39,646 nt of DNA from Streptomyces europaeiscabiei. GTDB taxonomy: Bacteria; Actinomycetota; Actinomycetes; Streptomycetales; Streptomycetaceae. This document shows positions 18,025-31,291 of this stretch, one piece after another. The DNA is taken from NCBI RefSeq assembly GCF_001550375.1, contig NZ_LRTR01000211.1, positions 1 to 39,646 on the forward strand, given 5' to 3'. The notes beneath the pieces were generated by a model that worked only from the letters and a program-made list of their open reading frames with translations, did not search any database and was not told where the DNA came from. The stretch's first letter is position 1; every line of letters begins with the position of its first letter. The translations under genes and the position numbers were made by a program.

Positions 18025-18146
18025 GTCGAAACTGCAGACTCCCGCCGCGAGGCAGAAAGAGCGCAGAATACGGTGGCCGCTGCGGCTCCCCCTGTGCGGT
18101 TGAAGGCACGCACGGGAGCCAGGGCACACCCCAGGCACAAGGTCTG

Positions 18147-18175
18147 AGCGTACCTACCTCATTCGCTATGGTCAA
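18147..18175 (-). promoter_or_regulatory. Promoter of the rpsL-rpsG-fusA operon
   Basis: On the minus strand TTGACC (18175-18170) and TACGCT (18152-18147) are separated by exactly 17 bp, a good housekeeping-sigma match for Streptomyces. It predicts a transcript starting near 18140 and a leader of about 190 nt. The rest of the region between rpsL and the DUF1707 gene (17953-18239) holds no gene that I can support. Confidence 0.75.
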
Positions 18176-18239
18176 AACAAATGGACAGGCGGGGGTTTAA
18201 GGGCGGTCGCTTCCGCGTCGACGAGCACTGCCGCGGGGC

Positions 18240-18794
18240 TCAGACTCCGCTGCTCGACGACACCCCCGCGATCATCATGATCATGAGGAAGAAGGCCCAG
18301 CCCGCCACGGAGAGCCAGCCCAGGATGAGACCGGCCAGGGCGAAGCCCTCGCCGCCCTCGCCCGTGCGCTTCATCTCGGCGCGGGCGGTGTGCCCGAGGA
18401 TGACCGCCGGAATACCGGTGAGGCCCAGCGTCATGGTCGTGAGGACACCGCACACCATCGAGCCGACGGCCTTGCCGTTGGTCGGCGGGGGCAGCACGGG
18501 CGCCGGCATGAAGGTTCTCGGCACCATGGGAGCCATGGGGGCCATGGCGGACGGCTGCATCCCTGAGGGGCCCTGGGGCAGGTCGGCGACCAGCAGGGCC
18601 AGCTCCCCCACTGTGCGGGCCTTGTAGGCCCTCTCCACGCGCCTCTCGTACTCGTCCTGCGGAAGGCGGCCCTCACTGAAGCCTGCCTTCAGCACATCCA
18701 CGGCACGCTCACGGTCGGCATGTGCGGCGAGCAACGAAGGACTATTGCCCTGCGCCTGCTGCCACGGAATCGGCTGCCACGACGGGTTCGACAC
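18240..18794 (-). CDS. DUF1707/DUF4190 membrane protein
   Basis: 184 residues from the GTG at 18794, placed 8 nt after GGGGGAG; longer starts run into the rpoC terminator region. Residues about 20-75 match DUF1707 (a SHOCT-like segment: ADRERAVDVLKAGFSEGRL, then DEYERRVERAYKARTVGEL). A methionine/proline-rich linker follows. Two transmembrane helices at about 105-135 and 150-178 match DUF4190 (GMVCGVL-type, IPAVILGHTA, then ALAGLILGWLSVAGW). Such proteins are common in actinobacteria and have no established function. It stands alone between rpoC and rpsL. Confidence 0.88.
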   Translation of the reverse strand: MSNPSWQPIPWQQAQGNSPSLLAAHADRERAVDVLKAGFSEGRLPQDEYERRVERAYKARTVGELALLVADLPQGPSGMQPSAMAPMAPMVPRTFMPAPVLPPPTNGKAVGSMVCGVLTTMTLGLTGIPAVILGHTARAEMKRTGEGGEGFALAGLILGWLSVAGWAFFLMIMMIAGVSSSSGV

Positions 18795-18913
18795 GAGAAA
18801 CACTCCCCCGGACTGGTTGTCCCTCCATGATGCTCCAACGCCCGGCCCTGGGCACGGGTTCCCCGCCCCACTTCTGTCCCGGTTCTGCCACATCGAACAC
18901 CCGCGCCCACGCC

Positions 18914-18945
18914 GAAGGGCGGCCACCCGAAGGTGACCGCCCCTC
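18914..18945 (-). terminator. Terminator of rpoBC
   Basis: A 14-bp stem (18932-18945 with 18914-18927) has a C(UUCG)G loop in the minus-strand RNA. Two positions pair only as G-U or U-G in that orientation and mismatch on the plus strand. It begins about 25 bp after the rpoC stop. No U tract follows. Confidence 0.75.
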
Positions 18946-18970
18946 AACTCAAGCAACCACAGCTGCTCGC

Positions 18971-22870
<3,900 letters not shown>

Positions 22871-22930
22871 TATGCGTCAATCCCTCTCAGGGTTGTAAGT
22901 CATGGGGTCTGATACGGGGGTCCTGGGGCC

Positions 22931-22955
22931 GGAGGCCTTCGTCACGAAGGCCTCC
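22931..22955 (-). promoter_or_regulatory. Hairpin between rpoB and rpoC
   Basis: A perfect 11-bp stem, GGAGGCCTTCG with CGAAGGCCTCC, closes on a 3-nt loop 9 bp after the rpoB stop. No U tract follows and both genes must be co-expressed, so it is more likely an mRNA-processing or stability element, or a weak attenuator, than a full terminator. Confidence 0.7.
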
Positions 22956-22964
22956 GAACTCCCG

Positions 22965-25900
22965 TCAGACCTCTTCGACGCTGCTCGGCTCACGCCGGGA
23001 CAGGTCGATGCCAAGCTCCTCCGCAGCGCGGAAGACGTCCTCGTCGGTGTCGCGCATCTCGATGGACATGCCGTCCGAGGACAGCACCTCCACGTTGAGG
23101 CACAGGGACTGCATCTCCTTGATGAGAACCTTGAAGGACTCGGGGATGCCGGGCTCGGGAATGTTCTCGCCCTTGACGATGGCCTCGTAGACCTTCACAC
23201 GGCCGGTGACGTCGTCGGACTTGATGGTCAGCAGCTCCTGGAGGGCGTACGCGGCGCCATAAGCCTCCAGCGCCCACACCTCCATCTCACCGAAGCGCTG
23301 GCCACCGAACTGGGCCTTACCACCCAGCGGCTGCTGGGTGATCATCGAGTACGGACCGGTCGACCGAGCGTGCAGCTTGTCGTCGACCAGGTGGTGGAGC
23401 TTGAGGATGTACATGTAACCGATGGAGATCGGGTCCGGGAACGGCTCGCCGGAGCGGCCGTCGAACATCCTCGCCTTGCCGGTCGGCTGCACCATGCGCT
23501 CGCCGTCGCGGTTCGGGATGGTGTGGTTCAGCAGACCCGCGAGCTCGTCCTCACGCGCACCGTCGAACACCGGGGTGGCGACGTTGGTGCCCGGCGCGAC
23601 CTGGTCGGCGCCGATGACCTGCAGGCGCTGCGCCCAGTCCTCACCGAGACCGGAGACGTCCCAGCCGCGGCTGGCGAGCCAGCCGAGGTGGATCTCCAGG
23701 ACCTGTCCCGGGTTCATTCGGGACGGCACACCCAGCGGGTTGAGGATGATGTCGACCGGGGTGCCGTCCTCCAGGAACGGCATGTCCTCGATCGGCAGGA
23801 TCTTCGAGATGACACCCTTGTTGCCGTGACGGCCGGCGAGCTTGTCACCGTCGGTGATCTTGCGCTTCTGCGCCACGTACACGCGCACCAGCTGGTTCAC
23901 ACCGGGGGGAAGCTCGTCGCCCTCCTCACGGTCGAAGACGCGGACGCCGATGACCTTGCCGATCTCGCCGTGCGGCACCTTCAGCGAGGTGTCACGGACC
24001 TCACGGGCCTTCTCACCGAAGATCGCGCGGAGCAGACGCTCCTCGGGGGTCAGCTCGGTCTCACCCTTGGGCGTGACCTTGCCGACGAGGATGTCACCGG
24101 CGACGACCTCGGCACCGATACGGATGATGCCGCGCTCGTCGAGGTCGGCGAGGACCTCCTCGGAGACGTTCGGGATGTCCCGGGTGATCTCCTCGGGGCC
24201 GAGCTTGGTGTCACGGGCGTCGACCTCGTGCTCCTCGATGTGGATCGAGGAGAGGACGTCGTCCTGCACGAGGCGCTGCGACAGGATGATCGCGTCCTCG
24301 TAGTTGTGACCCTCCCACGGCATGAACGCCACGAGCAGGTTCTTGCCCAGCGCCATCTCGCCGTTCTCGGTGGCCGGACCGTCGGCCAGGACCTGGCCCT
24401 CGATGATCCGGTCGCCCTCGTTGACGATGACCTTCTGGTTGACCGAGGTGCCCTGGTTGGAGCGGGCGAACTTGGCCAGGCGGTACGTGATGTACGTGCC
24501 GTCGTCGTTGGTGGTGGTGATGTAGTCCGCGGAGACCTCCTGGACCACACCCGCCTTCTCGGCCTTGACCACGTCGCCGGCGTCGACGGCGGAGCGGTAC
24601 TCCATGCCGGTGCCGACGAGCGGGGCCTCGCTCTTGATGAGCGGCACGGCCTGACGCATCATGTTCGCGCCCATGAGGGCACGGTTGGCGTCGTCGTGCT
24701 CGAGGAACGGGATCATGGCGGTCGCGACCGACACCATCTGGCGCGGCGAGACGTCCATGTAGTCCACGTCGTCACCGGGGACGTAGTCGACCTCGCCGCC
24801 ACGACGGCGGACCAGGACGCGGTTCTCGGTGAAGCGCATGTCGTCGTCGAGCGTGGCGTTGGCCTGCGCGATGACGAAGCGGTCCTCTTCGTCGGCCGTC
24901 AGGTAGTCGACCTCGTCGGTGACGACACCCTCGGTGACCCGGCGGTACGGCGTCTCCACGAAACCGAACGCGTTGACGCGGCCGTAGGAGGCGAGCGAAC
25001 CGATCAGACCGATGTTCGGGCCTTCGGGCGTCTCGATCGGACACATACGCCCGTAGTGGGACGGGTGCACGTCACGGACCTCGAAGCCGGCCCGCTCACG
25101 GGAGAGACCACCCGGGCCAAGTGCCGACAGACGGCGCTTGTGGGTGAGACCCGACAGCGGGTTGTTCTGGTCCATGAACTGCGACAGCTGGCTGGTGCCG
25201 AAGAACTCCTTGATGGAGGCGACGACCGGCCGGATGTTGATCAGGGTCTGCGGCGTGATCGCCTCGACGTCCTGGGTCGTCATGCGCTCGCGGACGACTC
25301 GCTCCATACGCGCCAGACCCGTACGGACCTGGTTCTGGATGAGCTCGCCGACGCTGCGCAGACGACGGTTGCCGAAGTGGTCGATGTCGTCGGTCTCGAC
25401 GACGATCGACGTGCCGTTGTCGGAGGTCGTCTCGGTCTCGCCGGCGTGCAGCTTGACCAGGTACCTGATCGTCGCGATGACGTCCTCGACGGTCAGGACG
25501 CCCGCGTTGAGCGGAGCCTCCCCGCCCAGCTTCTTGTTGACCTTGTAGCGGCCGACCTTGGCGAGGTCGTAGCGCTTCGGGTTGAAGTACAGGTTCTCCA
25601 GAAGCGTCTGCGCGGCCTCACGCGTGGGGGGCTCGCCCGGACGCAGCTTGCGGTAGATGTCGAGCAGCGCGTCGTCCTGCCCCTGGGTGTGGTCCTTCTC
25701 CAGGGTGGCGCGCATGGACTCGTACTCGCCGAACTCCTCCAGGATCTGCTCGGTGGTCCAGCCGAGAGCCTTGAGGAGGACGGTCACGGACTGCTTGCGC
25801 TTGCGGTCGATACGCACACCGACCATGTCGCGCTTGTCGATCTCCATCTCCAGCCAGGCACCCCGGGACGGGATGATCTTGGCGGAGAAGATGTCCTTGT

Positions 25901-26450
25901 CGGATGTCTTGTCGATCGAGGAGTCGAAGTAGACACCGGGCGAACGGACCAGCTGCGACACCACGACACGCTCGGTGCCGTTGATGACGAAGGTGCCCTT
26001 GTGGGTCATGAGCGGGAAGTCGCCCATGAAGACCGTCTGGGACTTGATCTCGCCGGTCTCATTGTTGGTGAACTCGGCCGTGACGAAGAGCGGGGCCGCG
26101 TACGTGAAGTCGCGGTCCTTGCACTCGTCGATGCTGTTCTTCGGCGGCTCGAAACGGTGGTCGCGGAACGTCAGCGACATCGACCCGGAGAAGTCCTCGA
26201 TCGGGGAGATCTCCTCGAAGATCTCCTCCAGACCGGACTTGGTGGGGACGTCCTGTCCGTTCTCCAGAGCCTCCTCGACCCGACTCTGCCAGGCGGTGTT
26301 GCCGAGCAGCCAGTCGAAGCTCTCGGTCTGCAGCGCGAGCAGGTTGGGAACCTCGAGAGGCTCCTTGATCTTTGCAAAAGAGATGCGCAGCGGGGCAGTG
26401 CTGGCGGCTGGGTTCGTATTCGAGGTCGAGGCGTTGCGCGAGGCGGCCAA
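22965..26450 (-). CDS. rpoB: RNA polymerase beta subunit
   Basis: 1161 residues from the TTG at 26450, chosen because GGAAGGA lies 7 nt upstream and it gives the expected N-terminus AASRNAST and the usual Streptomyces length; farther starts lack a site. The rifampicin region ([34 protein letters not shown]) is wild type. The link to the active site ([15 protein letters not shown]) and C-terminal [19 protein letters not shown] are intact. It forms the catalytic core with RpoC. Confidence 0.99.
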   Translation of the reverse strand: MAASRNASTSNTNPAASTAPLRISFAKIKEPLEVPNLLALQTESFDWLLGNTAWQSRVEEALENGQDVPTKSGLEEIFEEISPIEDFSGSMSLTFRDHRFEPPKNSIDECKDRDFTYAAPLFVTAEFTNNETGEIKSQTVFMGDFPLMTHKGTFVINGTERVVVSQLVRSPGVYFDSSIDKTSDKDIFSAKIIPSRGAWLEMEIDKRDMVGVRIDRKRKQSVTVLLKALGWTTEQILEEFGEYESMRATLEKDHTQGQDDALLDIYRKLRPGEPPTREAAQTLLENLYFNPKRYDLAKVGRYKVNKKLGGEAPLNAGVLTVEDVIATIRYLVKLHAGETETTSDNGTSIVVETDDIDHFGNRRLRSVGELIQNQVRTGLARMERVVRERMTTQDVEAITPQTLINIRPVVASIKEFFGTSQLSQFMDQNNPLSGLTHKRRLSALGPGGLSRERAGFEVRDVHPSHYGRMCPIETPEGPNIGLIGSLASYGRVNAFGFVETPYRRVTEGVVTDEVDYLTADEEDRFVIAQANATLDDDMRFTENRVLVRRRGGEVDYVPGDDVDYMDVSPRQMVSVATAMIPFLEHDDANRALMGANMMRQAVPLIKSEAPLVGTGMEYRSAVDAGDVVKAEKAGVVQEVSADYITTTNDDGTYITYRLAKFARSNQGTSVNQKVIVNEGDRIIEGQVLADGPATENGEMALGKNLLVAFMPWEGHNYEDAIILSQRLVQDDVLSSIHIEEHEVDARDTKLGPEEITRDIPNVSEEVLADLDERGIIRIGAEVVAGDILVGKVTPKGETELTPEERLLRAIFGEKAREVRDTSLKVPHGEIGKVIGVRVFDREEGDELPPGVNQLVRVYVAQKRKITDGDKLAGRHGNKGVISKILPIEDMPFLEDGTPVDIILNPLGVPSRMNPGQVLEIHLGWLASRGWDVSGLGEDWAQRLQVIGADQVAPGTNVATPVFDGAREDELAGLLNHTIPNRDGERMVQPTGKARMFDGRSGEPFPDPISIGYMYILKLHHLVDDKLHARSTGPYSMITQQPLGGKAQFGGQRFGEMEVWALEAYGAAYALQELLTIKSDDVTGRVKVYEAIVKGENIPEPGIPESFKVLIKEMQSLCLNVEVLSSDGMSIEMRDTDEDVFRAAEELGIDLSRREPSSVEEV

Positions 26451-26635
26451 GAGGGGGTCCTTCCGAGGGCTCGGACTCACTACGCGCGTACCGGCCCCTC
26501 TCCTGCGCAAAGAGAGCAGGCAGTTCCTGAACTGACGGATAGGGCCAGGTCAGGAATGGTCTGTTCATCGATGCTCAAGTGAGGGCATGCCCCTGGTGAC
26601 GGGCAGGGGACAGCTAACAGGCAGCGCAAAGGGTC

Positions 26636-26664
26636 AGTGTAGCCACTTGGCACACTGATGTCCA
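26636..26664 (-). promoter_or_regulatory. Main candidate promoter of rpoBC
   Basis: On the minus strand TGGACA (26664-26659) and TACACT (26641-26636) are 17 bp apart, a strong housekeeping match. The -10 is embedded in a near-palindrome CAGTGT...ACACTG (26635-26657). Predicted transcription starts near 26629, leaving a leader of about 180 nt before the TTG start. Confidence 0.7.
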
Positions 26665-26794
26665 GTGCGGGTTTTTTGAGACCCTCGTTGTTCTCGACAC
26701 CTACGCAAGCCCACGCCCTCAATGCACGTTGATACTGCCCTCTTCGCCGTCGATCCATGCCTCGGAGTTCGGATCGGTGTGACGACGCGTCCTG

Positions 26795-26823
26795 AGAATT
26801 GCGCGCTGCGTGCAGTTCGTCAA
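26795..26823 (-). promoter_or_regulatory. Possible distal rpoB promoter
   Basis: TTGACG (26823-26818) and AATTCT (26800-26795) on the minus strand are 17 bp apart. The -35 is good and the -10 is poor. It would add about 160 nt to the rpoB leader. Confidence 0.3.
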
Positions 26824-26959
26824 GGCCCCTCATACCCGATCCGGGTGCCGCGATCGTCACTCGCGGCTCGTCACCCAGGGCGTTCGGAGGCACAACGAAG
26901 ATCACCATACTCGTCGCCACCGGCTGTGCAAGGCAGCCGTCACTCGACGTCCCCGAACG

Positions 26960-26997
26960 CCGAAAGGCGACCACCCAGTTGGGTGATCGCCCTTCGG
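26960..26997 (-). terminator. Terminator/attenuator between rplL and rpoB
   Basis: A 17-bp stem (26981-26997 with 26960-26976) and 4-nt loop. Two positions are A-C mismatches on the plus strand but G-U pairs in minus-strand RNA, so it is built for transcripts coming from rplL. It lies about 100 bp after the rplL stop and has no U tract. It may let part of the rplJL transcription continue into rpoB, as in other bacteria. Confidence 0.7.
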
Positions 26998-27098
26998 TAC
27001 GTTCGCGTTACAGCCTCGAACAAGTTTTTGACACTCGCCCCGGAACTGTCCCGCACGGATCCTCGCGGATCCAGGAGAGCTGGCGGACCAGCGAGGCC

Positions 27099-27482
27099 TT
27101 ACTTGACCTCGACGGAGGCGCCGGCGCCCTTGAGGGACTCGGCAGCCTTCTCGGCGGCCTCCTTGGCGACCTTCTCGAGAACGGGCTTCGGGGCGCCGTC
27201 CACGAGGTCCTTGGCCTCCTTCAGGCCCAGGGAGGTCAGCTCACGCACGACCTTGATGACCTGGATCTTCTTCTCGCCGGCGCCCGTGAGGATGACGTCG
27301 AACTCGTCCTGCTCCTCGACGGCGTCGGCCGGGGCACCGGGGGCACCCGGGGCGGCGACGGCGACGGCGGCGGCAGCGGTGACGTCGAACTTGTCCTCGA
27401 ACGCCTTCACGAACTCGGAGAGCTCGATGAGGGTCATCTCCTCGAACTGCGCGAGCAGGTCTTCCTGGCTGAGCTTCGCCAT
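27099..27482 (-). CDS. rplL: 50S ribosomal protein L7/L12
   Basis: 127 residues from the ATG at 27482, with GGAAGGA 9 nt upstream. N-terminal dimerisation helices ([20 protein letters not shown]), an alanine/proline-rich hinge (about 34-55), and the C-terminal domain that contacts GTPase factors ([32 protein letters not shown]). It forms the stalk with L10. It is the second gene of the rplJ-rplL unit. Confidence 0.99.
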   Translation of the reverse strand: MAKLSQEDLLAQFEEMTLIELSEFVKAFEDKFDVTAAAAVAVAAPGAPGAPADAVEEQDEFDVILTGAGEKKIQVIKVVRELTSLGLKEAKDLVDGAPKPVLEKVAKEAAEKAAESLKGAGASVEVK

Positions 27483-27563
27483 GATGGGCGATCCTTCCAC
27501 TAATTCGGCTGGTGCCGGTATGTACATGTCTGGCGGGCGTACGATCGGCCCGCTACGACCGTT

Positions 27564-27586
27564 GCCTCAGGCGCAAAGCCTCAGGC
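27564..27586 (-). promoter_or_regulatory. Repeat/hairpin in the rplJ-rplL gap
   Basis: The 9-mer GCCTCAGGC occurs twice (27564-27572 and 27578-27586), separated by 5 bp. The copies can pair with each other apart from one central mismatch, giving a hairpin between the rplJ stop and the rplL start. Its role, such as processing or setting the higher rplL output, is inference. Confidence 0.4.
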
Positions 27587-27608
27587 GGCGGTCATTTCGC
27601 GAGCCGAG

Positions 27609-28139
27609 TTACTCGGCACCGCCCTGCTCGTCCTGCTTGGCGCGAAGGGCGTCCACGGTGCGGACGAGCTTCGAGGGAAGCGCCTTGAAGAGGGAGGCAG
27701 TCTGGGACTGCTTGCCCTTGAAGGCACCCGCCAGCTTGGAGAGCAGAACCTCGCGGGACTCGAGGTCCGCAAGCTTCTTGATCTCGTCGGCGGACAGCGC
27801 CTTGCCGTCAAGGACACCGCCCTTGATGACGAGGTTGGGGTTGTCCTTGGCGAAGTCACGAAGACCCTTCGCCGACGTCACCGGGTCACCGGTGATGAAG
27901 GCGACTGCCGTCGGACCGTTGAACAGGTCGTCGAGCGTCGAGATCCCGGCCTCGTTGGCCGCAATCTTGGTCAGCGTGTTCTTCACCACGGCGTACTGGG
28001 CGTCATCACCGAGCGAACGACGCAGCGTCTTGAGCTGCGCCACGGTGAGACCCCGGTACTCGGTCAGCACGGCGGCATTCGAGCTACGGAACTGCTCCGT
28101 GAGCTCGGCCACCGCGGCAGCCTTGTCGGGCCTTGCCAT
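27609..28139 (-). CDS. rplJ: 50S ribosomal protein L10
   Basis: 176 residues from the ATG at 28139, with GGAAGGAGG about 10 nt upstream; the longer open frame upstream is leader. Motifs: [46 protein letters not shown], and the C-terminal helix that binds L7/L12 dimers. It anchors the stalk to 23S rRNA and in many bacteria represses its own mRNA leader. Confidence 0.98.
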   Translation of the reverse strand: MARPDKAAAVAELTEQFRSSNAAVLTEYRGLTVAQLKTLRRSLGDDAQYAVVKNTLTKIAANEAGISTLDDLFNGPTAVAFITGDPVTSAKGLRDFAKDNPNLVIKGGVLDGKALSADEIKKLADLESREVLLSKLAGAFKGKQSQTASLFKALPSKLVRTVDALRAKQDEQGGAE

Positions 28140-28300
28140 AGAGCGTCGGCCTCCTTCCGGGTGATGAGGACCGCTCGGAAGGGGCTGGGGAAAACGAAAC
28201 GCCCCGGCGCAGGCGCTCGGGGCGTGACTCGACCGGACGAATTCCATACGAAGACGGAACCGGACCAGGAGCAACTTCCACAGTCACCTGCGCGGGTCGT
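28140..28300 (-). promoter_or_regulatory. rplJ leader with hairpin (probable L10 autoregulatory leader)
   Basis: About 160 nt of untranslated RNA upstream of rplJ contain ACGCCCCG (28199-28206) paired with CGGGGCGT (28218-28225), extended inward by GCGC/GCGC with one bulged base. Position and structure fit the L10-binding leader known upstream of rplJ in many bacteria; I did not fold it against the consensus. Confidence 0.5.
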
Positions 28301-28380
28301 CCGCAGTTCAGCGGATCCTTCGGCCACCGTGCCCTCTCACAAGCACACGGCGACGACCAGCGGTCTTTGGCTTCTTCGGA

Positions 28381-28410
28381 AGAGTACGGGACCGTATCCC
28401 TGTCAAGCAA
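28381..28410 (-). promoter_or_regulatory. Possible rplJ promoter
   Basis: On the minus strand there is a perfect TTGACA (28406-28401), but the TACTCT (28386-28381) is only 14 bp away. The alternative TTGCTT (28410-28405) gives an 18-bp spacer to the same -10. One of these probably starts the rplJL transcript. Confidence 0.4.
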
Positions 28411-28432
28411 ATCCGGTCCCGGGGGCGGCCGC

Positions 28433-29329
28433 TCAGCCCGCTCCGGCCTCGTCCACCAGCTCCCCGATGTCCACGGTGTCCTCGGCCGCCGGAGTCTCGA
28501 CGGTCACCGACGGGTCGATCTCCAGGAGGGTGACGGTCAGGTCGAGCGGGCCCCCGTCGACCATGCGGCCCTCCTTGAGGACGTAGGTCTCGCCTTGTAC
28601 GCGGTACCGCTTGGCGTGTCCGTCGCCGTCGACCCACAGGTCCACGGTGAGCGTGCCGTCGACCCCCAGCGCGTAGAACTGGTCGAGGCTGTCCGTCCGC
28701 AGTTTCCGGGTGGCCTTGTCCCCGGCGGCGCTCTGGGCGTCCTGCAGGCCCTTCGTCGTGACCGTTCCCCGGTAGTGCGTGGTTCCGCTGCCGTCGACGG
28801 TCTCCGTGCCTACCTCCCGCACGTCCTTCGAGCCGGTCAGGAGCGTGGACTGCGGGAGTGGGCTCACCTCCAACGGGCTGGGCAGGACACGGTAGGTGTT
28901 GTTGTCGGCGGCGCCCCGGCCCCACACGGCCGGCTCGGCACTGAGCCACTTCTTGTCCGCCGAAGCACCGATGGCGGCGGCGTCGCCCTCGGCGTAGATC
29001 ACGCCGTCGGCGTACCGCACCTCCACGGGCTTGTCCTCTCTCTCGCCCAGCCCGGTCAGCTCCATGCCCATGGCGGACGGCCGCACGGTCATGGACGCCT
29101 CGGCCCGCACCTTCCCGTGCTCCGGCAGCGTCCCGGTCGCCCGGTAGCGCAGCGACTCGACGTCCGTCGTCCACTCCGCGGCCCGGGCCACCGCCTCGGC
29201 GGGTGTCAGCGACTGCGCCCCCGCCTCCGACTCCGTACCGCAGGCGGTGGCACCGCCGAGCAGCGCGGCCACGACGGCGATGCCGGCGGCTCTACGACGG
29301 CGTACCGAGCCGTGTGCGGCAAACCTCAT
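28433..29329 (-). CDS. Lipoprotein, LppX/LprG-like, copy A
   Basis: 298 residues from the ATG at 29329 (AGGGGGA just upstream). Lipoprotein signal with cysteine at residue 30 (LLGGATAC). The mature part resembles the LppX/LprAFG-type half-barrel: ADGVIYAEGD, THYRGTV, VDLWVDGDGHAKRYR. Such proteins bind or carry lipids on the outer face of the membrane in mycobacteria; here function is unproven. It is a paralogue of its upstream neighbour (shared TTHY-x-GTV and DLW motifs), and the pair sits between rplA and rplJ. Confidence 0.82.
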   Translation of the reverse strand: MRFAAHGSVRRRRAAGIAVVAALLGGATACGTESEAGAQSLTPAEAVARAAEWTTDVESLRYRATGTLPEHGKVRAEASMTVRPSAMGMELTGLGEREDKPVEVRYADGVIYAEGDAAAIGASADKKWLSAEPAVWGRGAADNNTYRVLPSPLEVSPLPQSTLLTGSKDVREVGTETVDGSGTTHYRGTVTTKGLQDAQSAAGDKATRKLRTDSLDQFYALGVDGTLTVDLWVDGDGHAKRYRVQGETYVLKEGRMVDGGPLDLTVTLLEIDPSVTVETPAAEDTVDIGELVDEAGAG

Positions 29330-29410
29330 GTGTCCCCCTGGAACCTCACGCCCCACCCCTGTGGGACGGCAGGGACACTAGCGCCGCCCGGTCGCGGCTG
29401 TCGCCCGATT

Positions 29411-30280
29411 TCAGCTCGCCGGCAGGGAGCTCATCAGGTCCTTGTAGTCGACGGTCTCGGCGGTCGGCGGCTCCTCGGTGGAGACGTCGATGCCGTAGTC
29501 GCTGTAGTGGACCGTCGAGTTCACCACTCCGTTCGCGGTGTCGGCCTTCTCGACCTTCTTGACCAACAGGTCGTCGTCGTTGATCCAGAGGTCGATGTCC
29601 GCGGTCGTGATGCCGGACGCCTTCAGTTGTTCCTCCAGCTCGGCCCGCGCCCCCTCGCCGAGGTGCGCGTTCCGCTCCTGGATGTCGGCGACGTTCACCG
29701 TGCCCGCGTAGTGCGTGGTCCTCTCCCCCCGCACGTCCTCCTCACCGACCTCCTCCACGTCGCCGGAGGCCAGCAGCAGCCGTACGGACTGGTTCGGCGT
29801 GACGCTCTTGAAGTGCTCCCGCGCATAGGCGCCGAAGGCCCCGCCGACCATCTCGTCCAGGTCCTCGTACGCGTACCTGATCCACCGCTTGCCGCCGTAC
29901 TGTCCGGCGAAGAGGTCGCCCATGTCCGCGTAGTAGGCGTCGGGCAGATAGCGGGCCTCGGTCGAGGTGATACCGAGCCGGCCCATCCTGTCGGCCGCCT
30001 GGCCGCCGGTGTAGGTGATGGTCAGGCGGCCGTTGAGGCCGTCGGCCCAGTCGACCTCGCCGTCCGCGTCGATGGACATCAGGTCGCCCATGTCCCCGGT
30101 GGACTCGATCCGCGACGAGTCGGCGTCGCCGGTGGACCTGTCCGCGAGCTTCAGTGCCGCGAAGGGATCGTCCCCGCCGCCCTCGCCCGGCTCCGGGGAT
30201 CCACAGGCCGCCACCCCGGTCAGCGCGGCCGCCACCGCGAACGCCAGGACCGTACGGCGGCGCCTGGTCGTGCTGGTCAT
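29411..30280 (-). CDS. Lipoprotein, LppX/LprG-like, copy B
   Basis: 289 residues from the ATG at 30280. Lipobox VAAC with cysteine at residue 26 after a short hydrophobic segment. The mature protein contains DAYYADMGDLF, TTHYAGTVN and IDLWINDDDLLVKKV, the same blocks as the downstream lipoprotein, so the two arose by duplication. It stands 81 bp from copy A, on the same strand and probably in the same transcript, and follows the strong rplA terminator, so it needs its own promoter between 30281 and 30380. Function is unknown; a lipid- or ligand-binding cell-surface role is inferred. Confidence 0.82.
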   Translation of the reverse strand: MTSTTRRRRTVLAFAVAAALTGVAACGSPEPGEGGGDDPFAALKLADRSTGDADSSRIESTGDMGDLMSIDADGEVDWADGLNGRLTITYTGGQAADRMGRLGITSTEARYLPDAYYADMGDLFAGQYGGKRWIRYAYEDLDEMVGGAFGAYAREHFKSVTPNQSVRLLLASGDVEEVGEEDVRGERTTHYAGTVNVADIQERNAHLGEGARAELEEQLKASGITTADIDLWINDDDLLVKKVEKADTANGVVNSTVHYSDYGIDVSTEEPPTAETVDYKDLMSSLPAS

Positions 30281-30373
30281 CCGTCCCCACCCCCAGGGAG
30301 ATTGCCGTGCCCCGCACACCAGGGCAGCACACTCACGCGCGGATGCCCAGCCGTACGCCGGAACGGCCCGTAT

Positions 30374-30420
30374 GCCGAAAAGGGACGAGCCCCGCACCTC
30401 GAAAGGTGCGGGGCTCGTCC
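30374..30420 (-). terminator. Terminator of rplKA
   Basis: A perfect 17-bp stem (30404-30420 with 30383-30399) closes on a UUCG loop in the minus-strand RNA and is followed by CTTTT. It begins 43 bp after the rplA stop and cuts rplKA off from the lipoprotein genes. Confidence 0.93.
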
Positions 30421-30463
30421 TCGGGCTGTGCGGCCGCGACGCGGCTGCCGGTGAGCTCGGGGC

Positions 30464-31189
30464 TCAGACGGCGGCCGGGTCCTCCTCGACGAGAAGGTTG
30501 CGGGTGCGGTTCGAGTCGAGCGGGATGCCGGGGCCGATCGTGGTGCTCAGAGCGGCCTTCCGGATGTAGCGCCCCTTGGCGGCCGACGGCTTCAGGCGGA
30601 GGATCTCCTCCAGCGCCGCGGCGTAGTTCTCCACCAGCTTGGTGTCGTCGAACGACGTCTTGCCGATGATGAAGTGCAGGTTCGAGTGCTTGTCGACGCG
30701 GAACTCGATCTTGCCGCCCTTGATGTCGTTGACAGCCTTGACGACATCGGGGGTCACGGTGCCGGTCTTGGGGTTCGGCATGAGACCACGGGGACCGAGC
30801 ACGCGGCCGAGGCGGCCGACCTTGCCCATGAGGTCCGGGGTGGCGACGACGGCGTCGAAGTCCAGACGGCCCTTCGCCACCTCGTCGATCAGTTCGTCGG
30901 AGCCGACGATGTCGGCGCCGGCGGCGGTCGCGGCCTCGGCACGGTCACCGGTCGCGAAGACCAGGACCCGGGCGGTCTTACCGGTGCCGTGCGGGAGGTT
31001 CACGGTGCCACGGACCATCTGGTCGGCCTTGCGCGGGTCGACACCCAGACGGAAGGCGACCTCGACGGTGCCGTCGAACTTGGACGTGGAGGTCTCCTTG
31101 GCGAGACGGACGGCCTCGAGCGGGGCGTAGAGCTTGTCCCGGTCGATCTTGGCGTCCGCAGCGCGGAGAGCCTTGCTGCGCTTGCTCAC
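30464..31189 (-). CDS. rplA: 50S ribosomal protein L1
   Basis: 241 residues from the GTG at 31189 (GGAG five nt upstream), giving the usual N-terminus [11 protein letters not shown]. Signature [20 protein letters not shown] and [20 protein letters not shown]. It binds 23S rRNA at the mobile L1 stalk, which helps release E-site tRNA, and in other bacteria represses rplKA translation. It is the second gene of rplKA, ended by a strong terminator. Confidence 0.99.
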   Translation of the reverse strand: MSKRSKALRAADAKIDRDKLYAPLEAVRLAKETSTSKFDGTVEVAFRLGVDPRKADQMVRGTVNLPHGTGKTARVLVFATGDRAEAATAAGADIVGSDELIDEVAKGRLDFDAVVATPDLMGKVGRLGRVLGPRGLMPNPKTGTVTPDVVKAVNDIKGGKIEFRVDKHSNLHFIIGKTSFDDTKLVENYAAALEEILRLKPSAAKGRYIRKAALSTTIGPGIPLDSNRTRNLLVEEDPAAV

Positions 31190-31291
31190 AACTGCTCCTG
31201 TGTGTTCTGAAAGGAGTCGTGGTACGGGCCGAGCCGGCCCTGCCACGCGCGGCCGCTCGTTACGGCAGCCGCATGGTCACGAAGGTGGGGC

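Larger units (their letters stand above)
26451..27098 (-). other. Long rplL-rpoB gap: terminator and rpoB promoter/leader
   Basis: 648 bp without a supportable gene; open frames here are short shadows. Reading on the minus strand, it holds the hairpin at 26960-26997, a weak distal promoter candidate near 26800, and a good promoter at 26636-26664 with a leader of about 180 nt. Base composition is less GC-rich than in the surrounding genes, as expected for regulatory DNA. Confidence 0.7.

Noticed and set aside
22902..26582. 1226-codon open frame antisense to rpoB
   Set aside because: Same shadow effect of strong third-position GC; rpoB on the minus strand is unambiguous.
28367..30454. 695-codon plus-strand frame over the two lipoprotein genes
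   Set aside because: Covers both lipoproteins and the rplA terminator; the minus-strand genes have signal peptides, lipoboxes and paralogy.
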